DNA of 41,141 bases, taken from positions 1-41,141 of the forward strand of contig JAGKWY010000013.1 of assembly GCA_021151625.1 (NCBI GenBank), in the 5' to 3' direction. Shown piece by piece: positions 1-7,740 of this stretch. The translations under genes were made by a program, and so were the position numbers. This stretch comes from Gammaproteobacteria bacterium. GTDB taxonomy: Bacteria > Pseudomonadota > Gammaproteobacteria > Pseudomonadales > Cellvibrionaceae. Numbering within the stretch: position 1 is the first letter of the stretch; each line of letters begins with the position of its first letter. A model generated the notes under the pieces. The model searched no databases. It worked only from the letters and a program-made list of their open reading frames with translations, and was not told where the DNA came from.

Positions 1-78
1 ACTTTCCAGAAAATCTTTGACCAGCTGCGCCAAACGGCGGTCATCCTCGACCAGTAAAATTAAATTGTTTTGCGACAT
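1..78 (-). CDS. Response regulator, N-terminal fragment (cut by window edge)
   Basis: The minus strand from an ATG at 78 encodes 26 residues running off the window edge: MSQNNLILLVEDDRRLAQLV and then KDFLES. A beta strand ending in the acidic pair E-D-D, followed by a helix with the R/L-A-x-L-V pattern, is the start of a CheY-like receiver domain. The phosphoacceptor Asp lies outside the window. Its start is 28 bases downstream of the DUF3019 gene, so it is probably the last visible gene of the mipA-DUF3019 transcript. A histidine kinase is expected just beyond the edge (inference). The output domain cannot be seen. Confidence 0.8.
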   Translation of the reverse strand, partial: MSQNNLILLVEDDRRLAQLVKDFLES

Positions 79-105
79 GGAAAGTTCCTGTTGGTAAATA
101 TTCAG

Positions 106-570
106 TTAAAAAAAGCTCCAGGGATTGCGCCGCGCCTTGCGATATTTTTTGTCATTGTAGACAACCTGGAAGCGCTGGTCGCTCAGGGGTTTATCGCTCG
201 CCTCTTCACGCAATTGGAAATCGGTGCTGACACTGGCCGTTAATTCAAACTGATATTCACCGCGGGTTTCATTTTCCCAACAGCGCAAGGGCTCGGCTTT
301 ATCGGTTTGAAATAAACACAGGGAGCGCACCACGGGCGATTCCCATTTCACTTGCAACTCATCGTGGCAAACTTCCTCACCCGCATTGAGCACACACAAA
401 CGCGGTTTAATGGAAAATTGAATCAGCGGTAGCGATGATGAACTTTGCGCAGTTGACGTTTCGGCACGCGTATAAGCGCCCGGCAGCAACAGCGCCAGCA
501 ATAATAGTTTTAGCAGAGGGACAGCGCGCGCGCTCAGCAGGCATCCATCAGAAATGGTACACCCCCCCAA
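106..570 (-). CDS. DUF3019 family periplasmic protein
   Basis: Small exported protein of unknown function. After a hydrophobic leader (LLKLLLLALLL, cleavage expected near the following TRA), the mature part carries the DUF3019 pattern: KPRLCVL, a C in EEVCHDEL, a W in VKWES, SLCLF and PLRCWEN. That gives four conserved cysteines, likely two disulfides in the periplasm. It overlaps the end of the MipA gene by 23 bases, so translation is probably coupled. The open frame begins at a TTG at 570 with no Shine-Dalgarno, and no in-frame ATG precedes the leader, so the true start is uncertain. DUF3019 genes commonly sit with mipA and a two-component system, as here (family knowledge). Confidence 0.75.
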   Translation of the reverse strand: MGGCTISDGCLLSARAVPLLKLLLLALLLPGAYTRAETSTAQSSSSLPLIQFSIKPRLCVLNAGEEVCHDELQVKWESPVVRSLCLFQTDKAEPLRCWENETRGEYQFELTASVSTDFQLREEASDKPLSDQRFQVVYNDKKYRKARRNPWSFF

Positions 571-1144
571 CGAACACCGTGATCACTTTATTATCGTTTA
601 TTAAAGGACTCGCCGAGATTTCGTCGGGCTGGTATTCGATACCCGCCAGGCCCGCTGTGCGGCGATTGCGTAAAGCGCGCGTACCGACATCTTTAAAGCC
701 GGGGTTTACCAACTCAGTACCGCCTTCAATAGGCGGGTTTTCGGGACCAAAACCCTCATTGCCATTTTTATCAACGCCGGTAGAAACCAGCGCATTGGAA
801 TCGTTAAAAAAGTTGGACGGATTCCAGCGATCAAAAAATACCTGGTCGTAGCTGGGGGTCATCACCAGATTGAATTGCTGGCTGTCGTTTTCCCACAGGA
901 TCACACCCAAATCCAGGTTCTGGATAAAGAAGCGCTCGCCGTTGTAGTTAACCTGCGGAATCAGCACCAGCGGAATATCATCGCCATCCTCCACCGGGTT
1001 GGTGCGCACACCGGCACCTATGCCCAGGCTGATATCCCACTTGCCCACTTCCACGCAATCGGCCTCGCCCGAATCGCAGGCATAGCTCGCCGCTGCAAAC
1101 AATGCAGAGGCGCACAAGGCAAGTAATTGGCGAGTAAAAGTCAT
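548..1144 (-). CDS. MipA/OmpV family outer-membrane protein, shortened
   Basis: Outer-membrane beta-barrel protein. MipA was described as a scaffold for murein enzymes, and many relatives are simply surface barrels of unclear role. A signal peptide (about residues 1-22) is followed by the typical opening VGKWDISLGIGAGVRTNP, later FIQNLDLGVILW and YDQVFFDRWNPSNFF. The protein ends with SPLINDNKVITVFVGGVYHF, with the terminal aromatic typical of barrel insertion. At 198 residues it is short for the family (usually about 240-270). The step from GLAGIEYQ straight into PDEISASPL looks like loss of two or more strands (see findings). It is divergent from the beta-propeller lipoprotein gene. Confidence 0.8.
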   Translation of the reverse strand: MTFTRQLLALCASALFAAASYACDSGEADCVEVGKWDISLGIGAGVRTNPVEDGDDIPLVLIPQVNYNGERFFIQNLDLGVILWENDSQQFNLVMTPSYDQVFFDRWNPSNFFNDSNALVSTGVDKNGNEGFGPENPPIEGGTELVNPGFKDVGTRALRNRRTAGLAGIEYQPDEISASPLINDNKVITVFVGGVYHF

Positions 1145-1394
1145 AGCGATATATCAATCGTGCAAGGCAATAACGTCATGTTGCTATTTATAAATGGATC
1201 GCGCCCATGGCGTTGTAATGATTTGTAGTAAAGACCTGGTTATCAGGACGGCTATTACAAATTATTACAAATTCGTTCAGATCCATTACAGATTCTGCCA
1301 TCAACGCCCGCTTAGGATACCAGCATGTGTTTAACAGGCACACACGCAGATTGTTTCGGCCCAACAAAACCAATAATTTCGAAGGAGTTGCAGT
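1145..1394. other. Divergent intergenic region, mipA / beta-propeller gene
   Basis: About 250 bases between two divergently transcribed genes, so promoters for both are expected here. A near-direct repeat ATTACAAATT occurs twice around 1253-1272. A 61-codon frame on the minus strand (1188-1373) has no recognisable domain and no ribosome site, and was not accepted. No convincing paired -35/-10 could be assigned. Confidence 0.4.
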
Positions 1395-3464
1395 ATGAAA
1401 CCCATGTTTAAAACCTTGTTGCTCAGCTTGCCGCTGGTTGCCTGCGGCGGCAGTAATTCCGGCAAGACCCCGGTGAGCCAGGAACCCGATACCGACTACT
1501 CCAAACTCAGCCAGGCCAAGATTGAACCGGGGCCACTGCGCCAGGCCTCGGCCAGCGAGCTATCCGAACTGATTAAAAATGGGTTGCGCGTATCGCTGCG
1601 CGAAAACCAAAGCTACGGCATGATGATTCGCGAAACTGCGGTTATCAACAGCGACAATACCCTCGACAGCAAAGCCGGCGGCAATTTTTCCGGCACCAAT
1701 GTGCAGGTAGCGGGTGTCGATGAAGCCGACCATGTGAAATACGATGGCAGTTATATTTACCTCGCCACACCCACTGAATATACCGAAACCGGTCCCAAAG
1801 CCAGTTTGAAAATTTTTGCTACCGATCCAGCGACAGCCAGTGTCAACGAAGTGAGCGAAACTTCACTGGATACCAAACACTGGGGCGATGTGAGTGAGTT
1901 GTATCTGGTAAATAGTGCGCAAGGCACCAGCGGCCTGGCGACTATTCGCCGCTCCTGGGATTTCATCGCCTTTACCGACAAAGTGGTAAACGATGTTACC
2001 AGCGATGGCAAACCCCTGGTGGTGGATGAAGCGGACAAAGCTATCTCCGCCGATATTTGGCCTTACCAAATGGATAACGGCATAGAGATCACGCTCTACG
2101 ATGTGCGCACACCTGCAACACCGGCAAAAACCTGGACGCTGTCGATTGATGGCAATTTGCTCGGCACGCGCAAAATTGGTAACACCTTGTATGTAGTCAG
2201 CAGTTTTGTCCCCGCAATTCCTACGCTGAACTACGCGGCTGAAACCAAAGAAGCAAAAATTGCCAACGAGCAATTAATTGCGCAAACGCAAGTGGAAAAA
2301 TTATTGCCCGAATATTCAATCAATGGCGGCAGTGCACAACCACTTACCGGTGCCAACGGTTGTATGGTGCCAGCGAGTACCGAGAAAGCTGATGGCAGTT
2401 TAGCGCTGATTAATATCACCGCGATTAATCTCGCTACACAACAGCTGGTTGAATCTGTATGCGTGAATGGCGATGTCGCAGGTATTTACAGTTCTACTAA
2501 AAATCTCTACCTCGGCGGTTCCGATTTCAGCAAGTGGGACAACTGGCAAAGTTATACTGTGTTGCACCAGTTCGCGTTTGCCAATGGCGGTATCGATTAT
2601 TCCGCAACTGGATCTGTAGAAGGCACTCTCGGTTGGAACTCACCTTCCTTCCGTATGGATGAACATAATAATCTGCTGCGCATTATCACCACTAATTACG
2701 GCGCAACCGGCGAACCAACGCATCAATTAAACGTGTTGCAAAAAGTCTCCGGGCGCAGTGAATTATCTGTGATTGCCCAGTTGCCTAACAAAACTCGCCC
2801 TGAAACTATTGGCAAACCGCGCGAAGATATTTACGGCGTGCGTTTTAATGGCGACAAGGCTTATGTAGTGACTTTTGAACGCAAGGATCCATTTTATGTG
2901 TTGGATCTGGCTAACCCGACGGACCCCAAAATTGCCGGCGCATTGGAAATTCCCGGTTTCTCCACCTACTTGCATCCGGTTGGCGACAACTATGTATTTG
3001 CGATTGGCAACGAGGCTAACGACAATGGCTTTGCCGCCGGTTTAAAGGTATCGCTCTATGATATTCGCGATCCGGCCAACCCTGCCGAAATCAGCAAACA
3101 CATTTTGGGCACCGCTTATAGCTGGAGCAGCGCACTCTACGATCACCGTGCGCTCTCCTTCCTGCAAGCCAGTAGCGATCAACTGCGCATTACTTTGCCA
3201 GTTAGCCTCTACGAAGAAATTAAATTACCCGAGTACAGCACCAGTCGCTGGATTAACGAAAGTCTCTTTCAATTTGAAATTAACGGTTTAAATAGTGGCA
3301 AGGTTTCACTGGATCTGGTGAACAATCTGGTGAGTGAAAATAACCTGCAACAGGAATACCCACTATGGGGCGGTAATGATCGCGGCTTCCTGCACGATGA
3401 ATCACTGTTCTATGTGCATGGGCCAAAAGTTATCGGCGCCTCCTGGTATCCACCGAAAAAGTAA
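1395..3464 (+). CDS. Beta-propeller domain lipoprotein (Beta_propel family, PF09826-like)
   Basis: Secreted lipoprotein of 689 residues. The N-terminus MKPMFKTLLLSLPLVACGGS is a lipoprotein signal with lipobox LVAC, Cys17 being the lipidation site. The body carries the Beta_propel hallmark GTNVQVAGVDEADHVKYDGSY and repeated blade-like segments (IYLATP, LYVVSSF, AYVVTFER, YVFAIGNEA). It ends with FLHDESLFYVHGPKVIGASW. The family is described as secreted proteins with a C-terminal propeller distantly related to WD40, and its biochemical role is unknown. AAGGAG at 1382-1387 lies seven bases before the ATG and fixes the start. A strong terminator follows at 3476, so it is monocistronic. Confidence 0.85.
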   Translation: MKPMFKTLLLSLPLVACGGSNSGKTPVSQEPDTDYSKLSQAKIEPGPLRQASASELSELIKNGLRVSLRENQSYGMMIRETAVINSDNTLDSKAGGNFSGTNVQVAGVDEADHVKYDGSYIYLATPTEYTETGPKASLKIFATDPATASVNEVSETSLDTKHWGDVSELYLVNSAQGTSGLATIRRSWDFIAFTDKVVNDVTSDGKPLVVDEADKAISADIWPYQMDNGIEITLYDVRTPATPAKTWTLSIDGNLLGTRKIGNTLYVVSSFVPAIPTLNYAAETKEAKIANEQLIAQTQVEKLLPEYSINGGSAQPLTGANGCMVPASTEKADGSLALINITAINLATQQLVESVCVNGDVAGIYSSTKNLYLGGSDFSKWDNWQSYTVLHQFAFANGGIDYSATGSVEGTLGWNSPSFRMDEHNNLLRIITTNYGATGEPTHQLNVLQKVSGRSELSVIAQLPNKTRPETIGKPREDIYGVRFNGDKAYVVTFERKDPFYVLDLANPTDPKIAGALEIPGFSTYLHPVGDNYVFAIGNEANDNGFAAGLKVSLYDIRDPANPAEISKHILGTAYSWSSALYDHRALSFLQASSDQLRITLPVSLYEEIKLPEYSTSRWINESLFQFEINGLNSGKVSLDLVNNLVSENNLQQEYPLWGGNDRGFLHDESLFYVHGPKVIGASWYPPKK

Positions 3465-3475
3465 GTGTTATCAAC

Positions 3476-3500
3476 AAGGCCGCCTGTGCGGCCTTTTTTT
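3476..3500 (+). terminator. Rho-independent terminator after the beta-propeller gene
   Basis: Eight-bp perfect stem AAGGCCGC / GCGGCCTT with a CTGT loop followed by a run of T, 11 bases after the stop codon. Confidence 0.9.
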
Positions 3501-3501
3501 C

Positions 3502-3539
3502 GCCCGGCGTCATGACAGTTACATTTTTTAACGCCGGGC
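3502..3539. repeat. Inverted repeat, 9-bp perfect arms
   Basis: GCCCGGCGT (3502-3510) and ACGCCGGGC (3531-3539) enclose 20 AT-rich bases. It sits directly after the terminator and about 100 bases before the next lipoprotein gene. No T-run follows on either strand, so it is either an operator, an mRNA-stabilising hairpin or a REP-type sequence. Confidence 0.5.
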
Positions 3540-3636
3540 TACATATCCCCCACAGATTAATTTTACTGCGCCGACAACAATAGACCCTGTGTAAAACCAA
3601 CACTGATTTTCTTCTACTTTATTCTGGAGTTGTAGC

Positions 3637-4383
3637 ATGCAGAATTTTTCGCTGATTAAAAAAGCCCTGTTAATCCTGCCGCTGGTCGGCTTGTTAAGTG
3701 CCTGCGGTGGTGACGACGATTTGCCCGAGCCGGATCGCAATACCAAAATGCTTTATATCGATTTTGATGATGGTGCGACCGGTTGGAAACCCGGCTTTGC
3801 TGATTACCCTGCAGGCCAGGAAACCTTTTATGAATTGAAATCCGGTTTGGAAACCCTGCCAACTTCGCTAGGAACAAACCGCAAGGGCTACAAACTCAGC
3901 GGCAATAACCACAGCGATGATCTCTATATGTTTGTCACTAAACAAGTGGATGGCCTTGAACCCAATACCATTTACGATTTTCGTTTTAAAGTGACCTTTG
4001 GCACCAACGCGCAAAAAAATTGCATGGGCGTAGGTGGTGCGCCGGGAGAAGCTGTGTGGGTAAAAGTAGGGGTCACCAAAACCGAACCTAAAGCAGTTAA
4101 CGACGGCGCGGGCAATTTGTTAATGAATATTGATAAAGGCCAACAAGGTGCAGGCGGTAGTGATGCAATTCTGGTGGGTGATTTTGCCAACAGCCGTGAA
4201 TGTGGCGATAGCAATACCAACTATATGAGTAAATCGCTAATCAGCAACAAAGGCGCATTTTCCGCCAGCACCGATGACAAAGGCAATATCTGGATTTTGT
4301 TATCCACTGACTCCGGCTTTGAAGCAACAACCACAATTTATTTTATGGAACTGGAAGTCGCGGCGACTAAAAAATCTAATTAA
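3637..4383 (+). CDS. Hypothetical lipoprotein
   Basis: 248-residue lipoprotein. The signal MQNFSLIKKALLILPLVGLLSACGG has lipobox LSAC. The next residues (GGDDD, Asp at +4 after Cys) do not match the simple +2 Asp inner-membrane retention signal, so an outer-membrane location is likely. The mature region begins MLYIDFDDGATGWKPGFADY and contains LEPNTIYDFRFKVTFGT and a late IYFMELEV, a beta-sandwich-like pattern reminiscent of carbohydrate-binding or jelly-roll domains. I do not recognise the family. Two cysteines (NCMGVGG, SRECGDS) could form a disulfide. GGAG at about 3625 supports the ATG. It has its own terminator and stands alone. Confidence 0.75.
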   Translation: MQNFSLIKKALLILPLVGLLSACGGDDDLPEPDRNTKMLYIDFDDGATGWKPGFADYPAGQETFYELKSGLETLPTSLGTNRKGYKLSGNNHSDDLYMFVTKQVDGLEPNTIYDFRFKVTFGTNAQKNCMGVGGAPGEAVWVKVGVTKTEPKAVNDGAGNLLMNIDKGQQGAGGSDAILVGDFANSRECGDSNTNYMSKSLISNKGAFSASTDDKGNIWILLSTDSGFEATTTIYFMELEVAATKKSN

Positions 4384-4396
4384 GTAATTATTTAAA

Positions 4397-4432
4397 AAAA
4401 CAAAAGAGTCGCTGTAGCAGCTCTTTTGTTTT
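4397..4432. terminator. Bidirectional terminator between lipoprotein and vapC
   Basis: Twelve-bp arms AAAACAAAAGAG / CTCTTTTGTTTT with a 12-base loop. T-runs lie on both strands, so it can serve both the plus-strand lipoprotein and the converging minus-strand vapC. Confidence 0.85.
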
Positions 4433-4448
4433 TTAGTGATAAGAATTA

Positions 4449-4835
4449 TTAAACCTGTGTAATTGGTCCGGGATATTTTGCCACCATTACATCCGCCGTT
4501 AATAATACAAACCCTTCTACCGTAGCTTGTGCTATTAACATACGATCAAAAGGATCCTTATGAATATCTGGCAAACTATTGACTGCAACAGCGTGATCAC
4601 TCAAAACAGGTAATTCGTTATAGCCATTATCTAATAAGCCACGACGTAACAAATGGGCATCAACAATAAAATCTACTCTACCCAAAGTTTGCTTTATCGC
4701 AATTTCCCAGATGCTAGCTGCACTGAAAAATAATTCATTCTCTTGATTCTCAATAAATATTCGCGCTTTCTTGCTGAGTTTCTTTGGTGTGGCCGCCAAC
4801 CATAGCAGTAAATGGGTATCCAATAATAACTTCAT
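4449..4835 (-). CDS. vapC: VapC-type PIN-domain toxin ribonuclease
   Basis: 128-residue PIN-domain protein, the toxin of a type II toxin-antitoxin pair. VapC toxins are Mg2+-dependent endoribonucleases that cut tRNA or rRNA and stop translation. Visible PIN acidic residues are Asp6 in MKLLLDTHLLLW, Glu in AASIWEIAIK, Asp in KDPFDRMLIAQA and Asp in LLTAD. The wording is that of the COG3744 subgroup usually paired with Phd/YefM antitoxins. Its ATG overlaps the antitoxin stop in an ATGA arrangement (4832-4835), giving translational coupling. All expected acidic residues are present, so it is probably active. The exact RNA target cannot be read from sequence. Confidence 0.9.
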   Translation of the reverse strand: MKLLLDTHLLLWLAATPKKLSKKARIFIENQENELFFSAASIWEIAIKQTLGRVDFIVDAHLLRRGLLDNGYNELPVLSDHAVAVNSLPDIHKDPFDRMLIAQATVEGFVLLTADVMVAKYPGPITQV

Positions 4836-5077
4836 CGCTCGACACCAAATAAACTAGCAATCTCATCTGCTCCCATAGCATCAAAGTCATCAGGCACCTG
4901 AAACTGTCCTGTAAGAAATCCCGTGCGTTTCATTTGTGTGGGTTCTGGTGAATTCAGAGCAATCACTTTTACCAAAGGCTTACCCGCCTTGGCGATAATA
5001 AAGGAATCACCCTTGGCGGCCTGTTCCACTAGTCTGGATAGATGGGTTTTGGCTTCATGGATATTGATGGTTTGCAT
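4832..5077 (-). CDS. Phd/YefM-type antitoxin
   Basis: 81-residue antitoxin partner of the adjacent VapC. The N-terminus MQTINIHEAKTHLSRLVEQA and the following GDSFIIAKAGKPLVKVIAL are the DNA-binding fold of the Phd/YefM family. The C-terminal part (FDAMGADEIASLFGVER) is the expected toxin-binding tail. Such antitoxins bind their own promoter with the toxin, and the perfect palindrome just upstream (5087-5112) fits that. No strong Shine-Dalgarno precedes the ATG. Calling the pair vapB/vapC or phd/doc-like is a naming matter: the toxin is clearly PIN, not Fic. Confidence 0.88.
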   Translation of the reverse strand: MQTINIHEAKTHLSRLVEQAAKGDSFIIAKAGKPLVKVIALNSPEPTQMKRTGFLTGQFQVPDDFDAMGADEIASLFGVER

Positions 5078-5086
5078 AACGATACC

Positions 5087-5112
5087 ACTAAACTAGGTCA
5101 AGTTAGTTTAGT
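5087..5112 (-). promoter_or_regulatory. Palindromic operator of the Phd-VapC operon
   Basis: ACTAAACTA (5087-5095) and TAGTTTAGT (5104-5112) are perfect 9-bp inverted arms with an 8-bp spacer, starting 10 bases upstream of the antitoxin ATG. Position and symmetry fit autoregulation by the antitoxin-toxin complex (inference from family behaviour). Confidence 0.65.
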
Positions 5113-5146
5113 TTGATCCTGCCACTCTATTATTGTCAAGACAAAA

Positions 5147-5173
5147 AAAGAGCGAATCCAGGATTCGCTCTTT
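5147..5173 (-). terminator. Terminator of the ABC efflux cluster
   Basis: Thirteen-bp perfect arms AAAGAGCGAATCC / GGATTCGCTCTTT with a one-base loop centre. On the minus strand the second arm runs into TTTTTTTGTC. It lies 27 bases past the stop of the adaptor gene. Confidence 0.9.
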
Positions 5174-5199
5174 GGGGTTATAGCTTAATTTCTGAAAGT

Positions 5200-6273
5200 T
5201 TAGCGATGTTTAACTTTATCGCCGTCCTTCAAGCCTTCCACAATTTCGATATTGATACCATCAGAAATCCCGGTTTTTACCGCGCGCTTCTCAAACGTTT
5301 GTGGGCCGGTTTCGATCTCTACAAATTGGGCTTTGTCTTCCACAATCAAGTTGCCTTCGTTGATGGCCACTACGTTTTCCTTTTTGTCCAATACGATATC
5401 GGCGTTGGCACTGTAGTTGGAGCGCAGGAATAATTTATCGCTCAGTTTCACCGCTGCACGAATCTGGAACTTAATGGTGCCCTGATCGGTAACACCTTTG
5501 GGGGAAATATATTCCAGGGTCGCAGTGAAGGGTTCACCTTCCAGTGCGCCCACATCAAGAACCAGCTCCATACCTTCGCGGATTTTGCCCACCTCCGATT
5601 CATCCACCATGCCTTCAAAAATCATATCGTTCATATCGGCCAGAGTCGCGATAGTTGTGCCTGCGCCGAAGGAACTGGTTTCCACAATAAATGCGCCTTC
5701 TTTAAAGGGCAGATCCAACACCATACCGGTAACGGTCGCGGGAATCATGTTGGAAACCTTATCGGATTTTTTAGTCGCACCGGATTTCATCAACAACAAA
5801 TTGTTTTCTGCTGAAGTCACTGCTTCTTTTTGCAGATCGTAATTCAACAGGAATTTGTTGTACTCAGAAGCGGAAATTAATTTTTCCGCGAAGAGTTTTT
5901 TCTGCCGCTCAAATTCTACTGTGGCGTTTTGCAAATTCAGTTTTGCAGTTTCCAATTGCGATTCGGCCTGGTTGAGCATCACCATATTAGGTGCCAGGGT
6001 GATCTTGGCGATGATATCGCCCTTGTTCACATTCTGGCCTGCGGTTACGTAGAGTTTTTCCACCACCCCGGATACTTGCGATTTAATTTCTACTTCGCGA
6101 CGCGGAATGACTTTACCTACCGCTACTGTCTTTTTGACAATGGTGGTTTTAAAAGCGGCGTCCGAGGTATAGGTGACCGGCTTCTCCTGGGATTTGTTGT
6201 ACAGGAACACGGCTGTACCAATAAACACTACCGCGATCAAACCCAAAACTGCGTACCAGATAAACTTTTTCAT
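5200..6273 (-). CDS. MacA-like periplasmic adaptor (membrane fusion protein) of ABC exporter
   Basis: 357-residue HlyD/MacA-family adaptor that would link the inner-membrane permease to an outer-membrane TolC-type channel. One N-terminal membrane anchor (about residues 5-25: WYAVLGLIAVVFIGTAVFLY) is followed by a lipoyl half-motif (KSQVSGVVEKLYVTAGQNVNKGDIIAKI), an alpha hairpin (AESQLETAKLNLQNATVEFERQKKLFAEKLIS), then a beta-barrel and a membrane-proximal domain ending EGLKDGDKVKHR. It is the last gene of the cluster, separated from the nearest permease by 190 bases holding an inverted-repeat element, and is followed by a terminator. AAGAAGGA precedes the ATG. No TolC homologue is in the window, so the outer-membrane partner must lie elsewhere. 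Confidence 0.9.
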   Translation of the reverse strand: MKKFIWYAVLGLIAVVFIGTAVFLYNKSQEKPVTYTSDAAFKTTIVKKTVAVGKVIPRREVEIKSQVSGVVEKLYVTAGQNVNKGDIIAKITLAPNMVMLNQAESQLETAKLNLQNATVEFERQKKLFAEKLISASEYNKFLLNYDLQKEAVTSAENNLLLMKSGATKKSDKVSNMIPATVTGMVLDLPFKEGAFIVETSSFGAGTTIATLADMNDMIFEGMVDESEVGKIREGMELVLDVGALEGEPFTATLEYISPKGVTDQGTIKFQIRAAVKLSDKLFLRSNYSANADIVLDKKENVVAINEGNLIVEDKAQFVEIETGPQTFEKRAVKTGISDGINIEIVEGLKDGDKVKHR

Positions 6274-6326
6274 GGTGTCCTTCTTAACTATTACTGAGAA
6301 AATATTTGAGTTATTAAATGAGTTCT

Positions 6327-6429
6327 GTAAAGAACAGAGTTTGGTTTAAAACACGCCGTGAATACATCCATGTAGGCTCAAATCGGCATCCATGCCTCAT
6401 ATGGTTTTAAACCAAACTCTGTTCTTTAC
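6327..6429. repeat. 103-bp inverted-repeat element inside the efflux cluster
   Basis: Two perfect 26-bp inverted arms (6327-6352 and 6404-6429; arm begins GTAAAGAACAGAG and ends TTTAAAAC) enclose 51 bases starting ACGCCGTGAATACATCCATG. It fills most of the gap between the last permease and the adaptor gene. Arm length and perfection fit a MITE- or REP-like mobile palindrome. As RNA it would form a very stable hairpin that could lower or protect adaptor mRNA. No target-site duplication is obvious. Confidence 0.7.
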
Positions 6430-6463
6430 TTCGAGCTCAGTGCCACAACAAATTCATAAACCT

Positions 6464-7729
6464 TTATTCATCTTGCAAAGCTACTATCGGATTTACACTC
6501 GCCGCTTTTGCCGCTGGCATTAGTGATGCGAGCAATCCGGAAATCACCAACACAACCAATGCGGTAAATGCCGTGGCAAAATCCACTTCCGGTTTACCGA
6601 AGAAGCCCGCCTTACCGCCACCGGCTTCAAGTAATTTGGCGACGCCTTCAAGAATTAGTACACCAATCACCAACCCCAGGTAACCCGCTACCGTCGTAAT
6701 AAACACAGACTCTTGCACAATCATTCCGGTAATGGATGAGGGTGTGGCGCCCAGGGCTTTGCGCAAACCAATTTCACGCGTGCGCTCTTTTACTACGATC
6801 AACATAATATTGCCCACACCAATGGCACCAGCCATGATGGTGCATATCGCAATAAACCAACTAAATAGTTTAATGCCGGTAAACAAGCCTTCAATTTTGT
6901 CGAACTCGTTTTGCAAATTAAAACTTCCAAAAACACCCACATCTTTTGGGTCTACTTTTTTCAGTTCAGCAAGATATTTTTTTACATCCTCTTCAGCTAC
7001 CCGCGCGTGCAAACCCGGTTTGGGTTGAATAACAAAGCTGCCTATCCAACCCACCTGATTAAAGGCATAACGCAACGTGTCGTTAGGGATATATATTTTT
7101 TCCTCTTCCTGCTGCTGGTTGCCATTGGCGAGCGATTTAAACACACCAACGACTTTAAAGCTGATGCCGTTTATGGTGATATCTGCACCTATCGGATTTT
7201 CACCTTCCTTGAATAATTGACTACGCACCCTGGTACCAATGATCACAGTTTTGCGTTTTTCGCGATCATCAAACTCATTAATACTACGGCCTTCAATCAT
7301 CGCCAATGAATTAATATTTTCCATTCGCGCGTGAATTCCCTCCACAAAGAAGGTGCCATTTCTATCTTTATGCACAGCATAGGGTGGAGTACCACTCCAG
7401 ATGCCCACGGAGTTTTGCCCGCGAATAAATCCAACACTGGGAACATTTTTTTCAATCGCTGCAACATCTTCCGGTTTAAACGCAATCTGACGGCCAATGG
7501 GCATGCCTTGATAGGGTAATTGCGTATTTCCCTGTACCCAAACCCACACAATATTGGGCACGCGCGGAAAACCTTCGTTCACACCATTTTCCAGCCCCTT
7601 ACCTGCGCCGAGTAATAAGGTGAGCATAAAAATGCCCCAGAAAACCCCAAAGGCGGTAAGTGTTGTGCGCAATTTGTGTTGGCCGAGGGTTTTAAAAATC
7701 TCGTGCCACTTTTCAGTATCGATAATCAT
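6464..7729 (-). CDS. ABC transporter permease, FtsX/MacB type (copy B2)
   Basis: 421-residue permease with MacB topology: one N-terminal membrane segment (TAFGVFWGIFMLTLLLGAG), a large periplasmic domain (about residues 50-290), then three C-terminal segments. The coupling motif VVKERTREIGLRKALGATPSS lies after the second segment. It ends VNPIVALQDE, matching the permease at 9999-11261. These are paralogues: both also share the KWxEI and TxLTAFGVFWGIFML starts. It follows the neighbouring permease with an 11-base gap, so the two are co-translated. It probably forms a heterodimer with the 7741-8979 product and is energised by the separate ATPase (inference). Confidence 0.9.
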   Translation of the reverse strand: MIIDTEKWHEIFKTLGQHKLRTTLTAFGVFWGIFMLTLLLGAGKGLENGVNEGFPRVPNIVWVWVQGNTQLPYQGMPIGRQIAFKPEDVAAIEKNVPSVGFIRGQNSVGIWSGTPPYAVHKDRNGTFFVEGIHARMENINSLAMIEGRSINEFDDREKRKTVIIGTRVRSQLFKEGENPIGADITINGISFKVVGVFKSLANGNQQQEEEKIYIPNDTLRYAFNQVGWIGSFVIQPKPGLHARVAEEDVKKYLAELKKVDPKDVGVFGSFNLQNEFDKIEGLFTGIKLFSWFIAICTIMAGAIGVGNIMLIVVKERTREIGLRKALGATPSSITGMIVQESVFITTVAGYLGLVIGVLILEGVAKLLEAGGGKAGFFGKPEVDFATAFTALVVLVISGLLASLMPAAKAASVNPIVALQDE

Positions 7730-7740
7730 CAGTGGCTCCG

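Noticed and set aside
435..851. 138-codon plus-strand frame opposite the mipA and DUF3019 genes
   Set aside because: Shadow frame of the two real minus-strand genes with no domain features.
1188..1373. 61-codon minus-strand frame between mipA and the beta-propeller gene
   Set aside because: No recognisable domain, no ribosome site and it lies in the divergent promoter gap.
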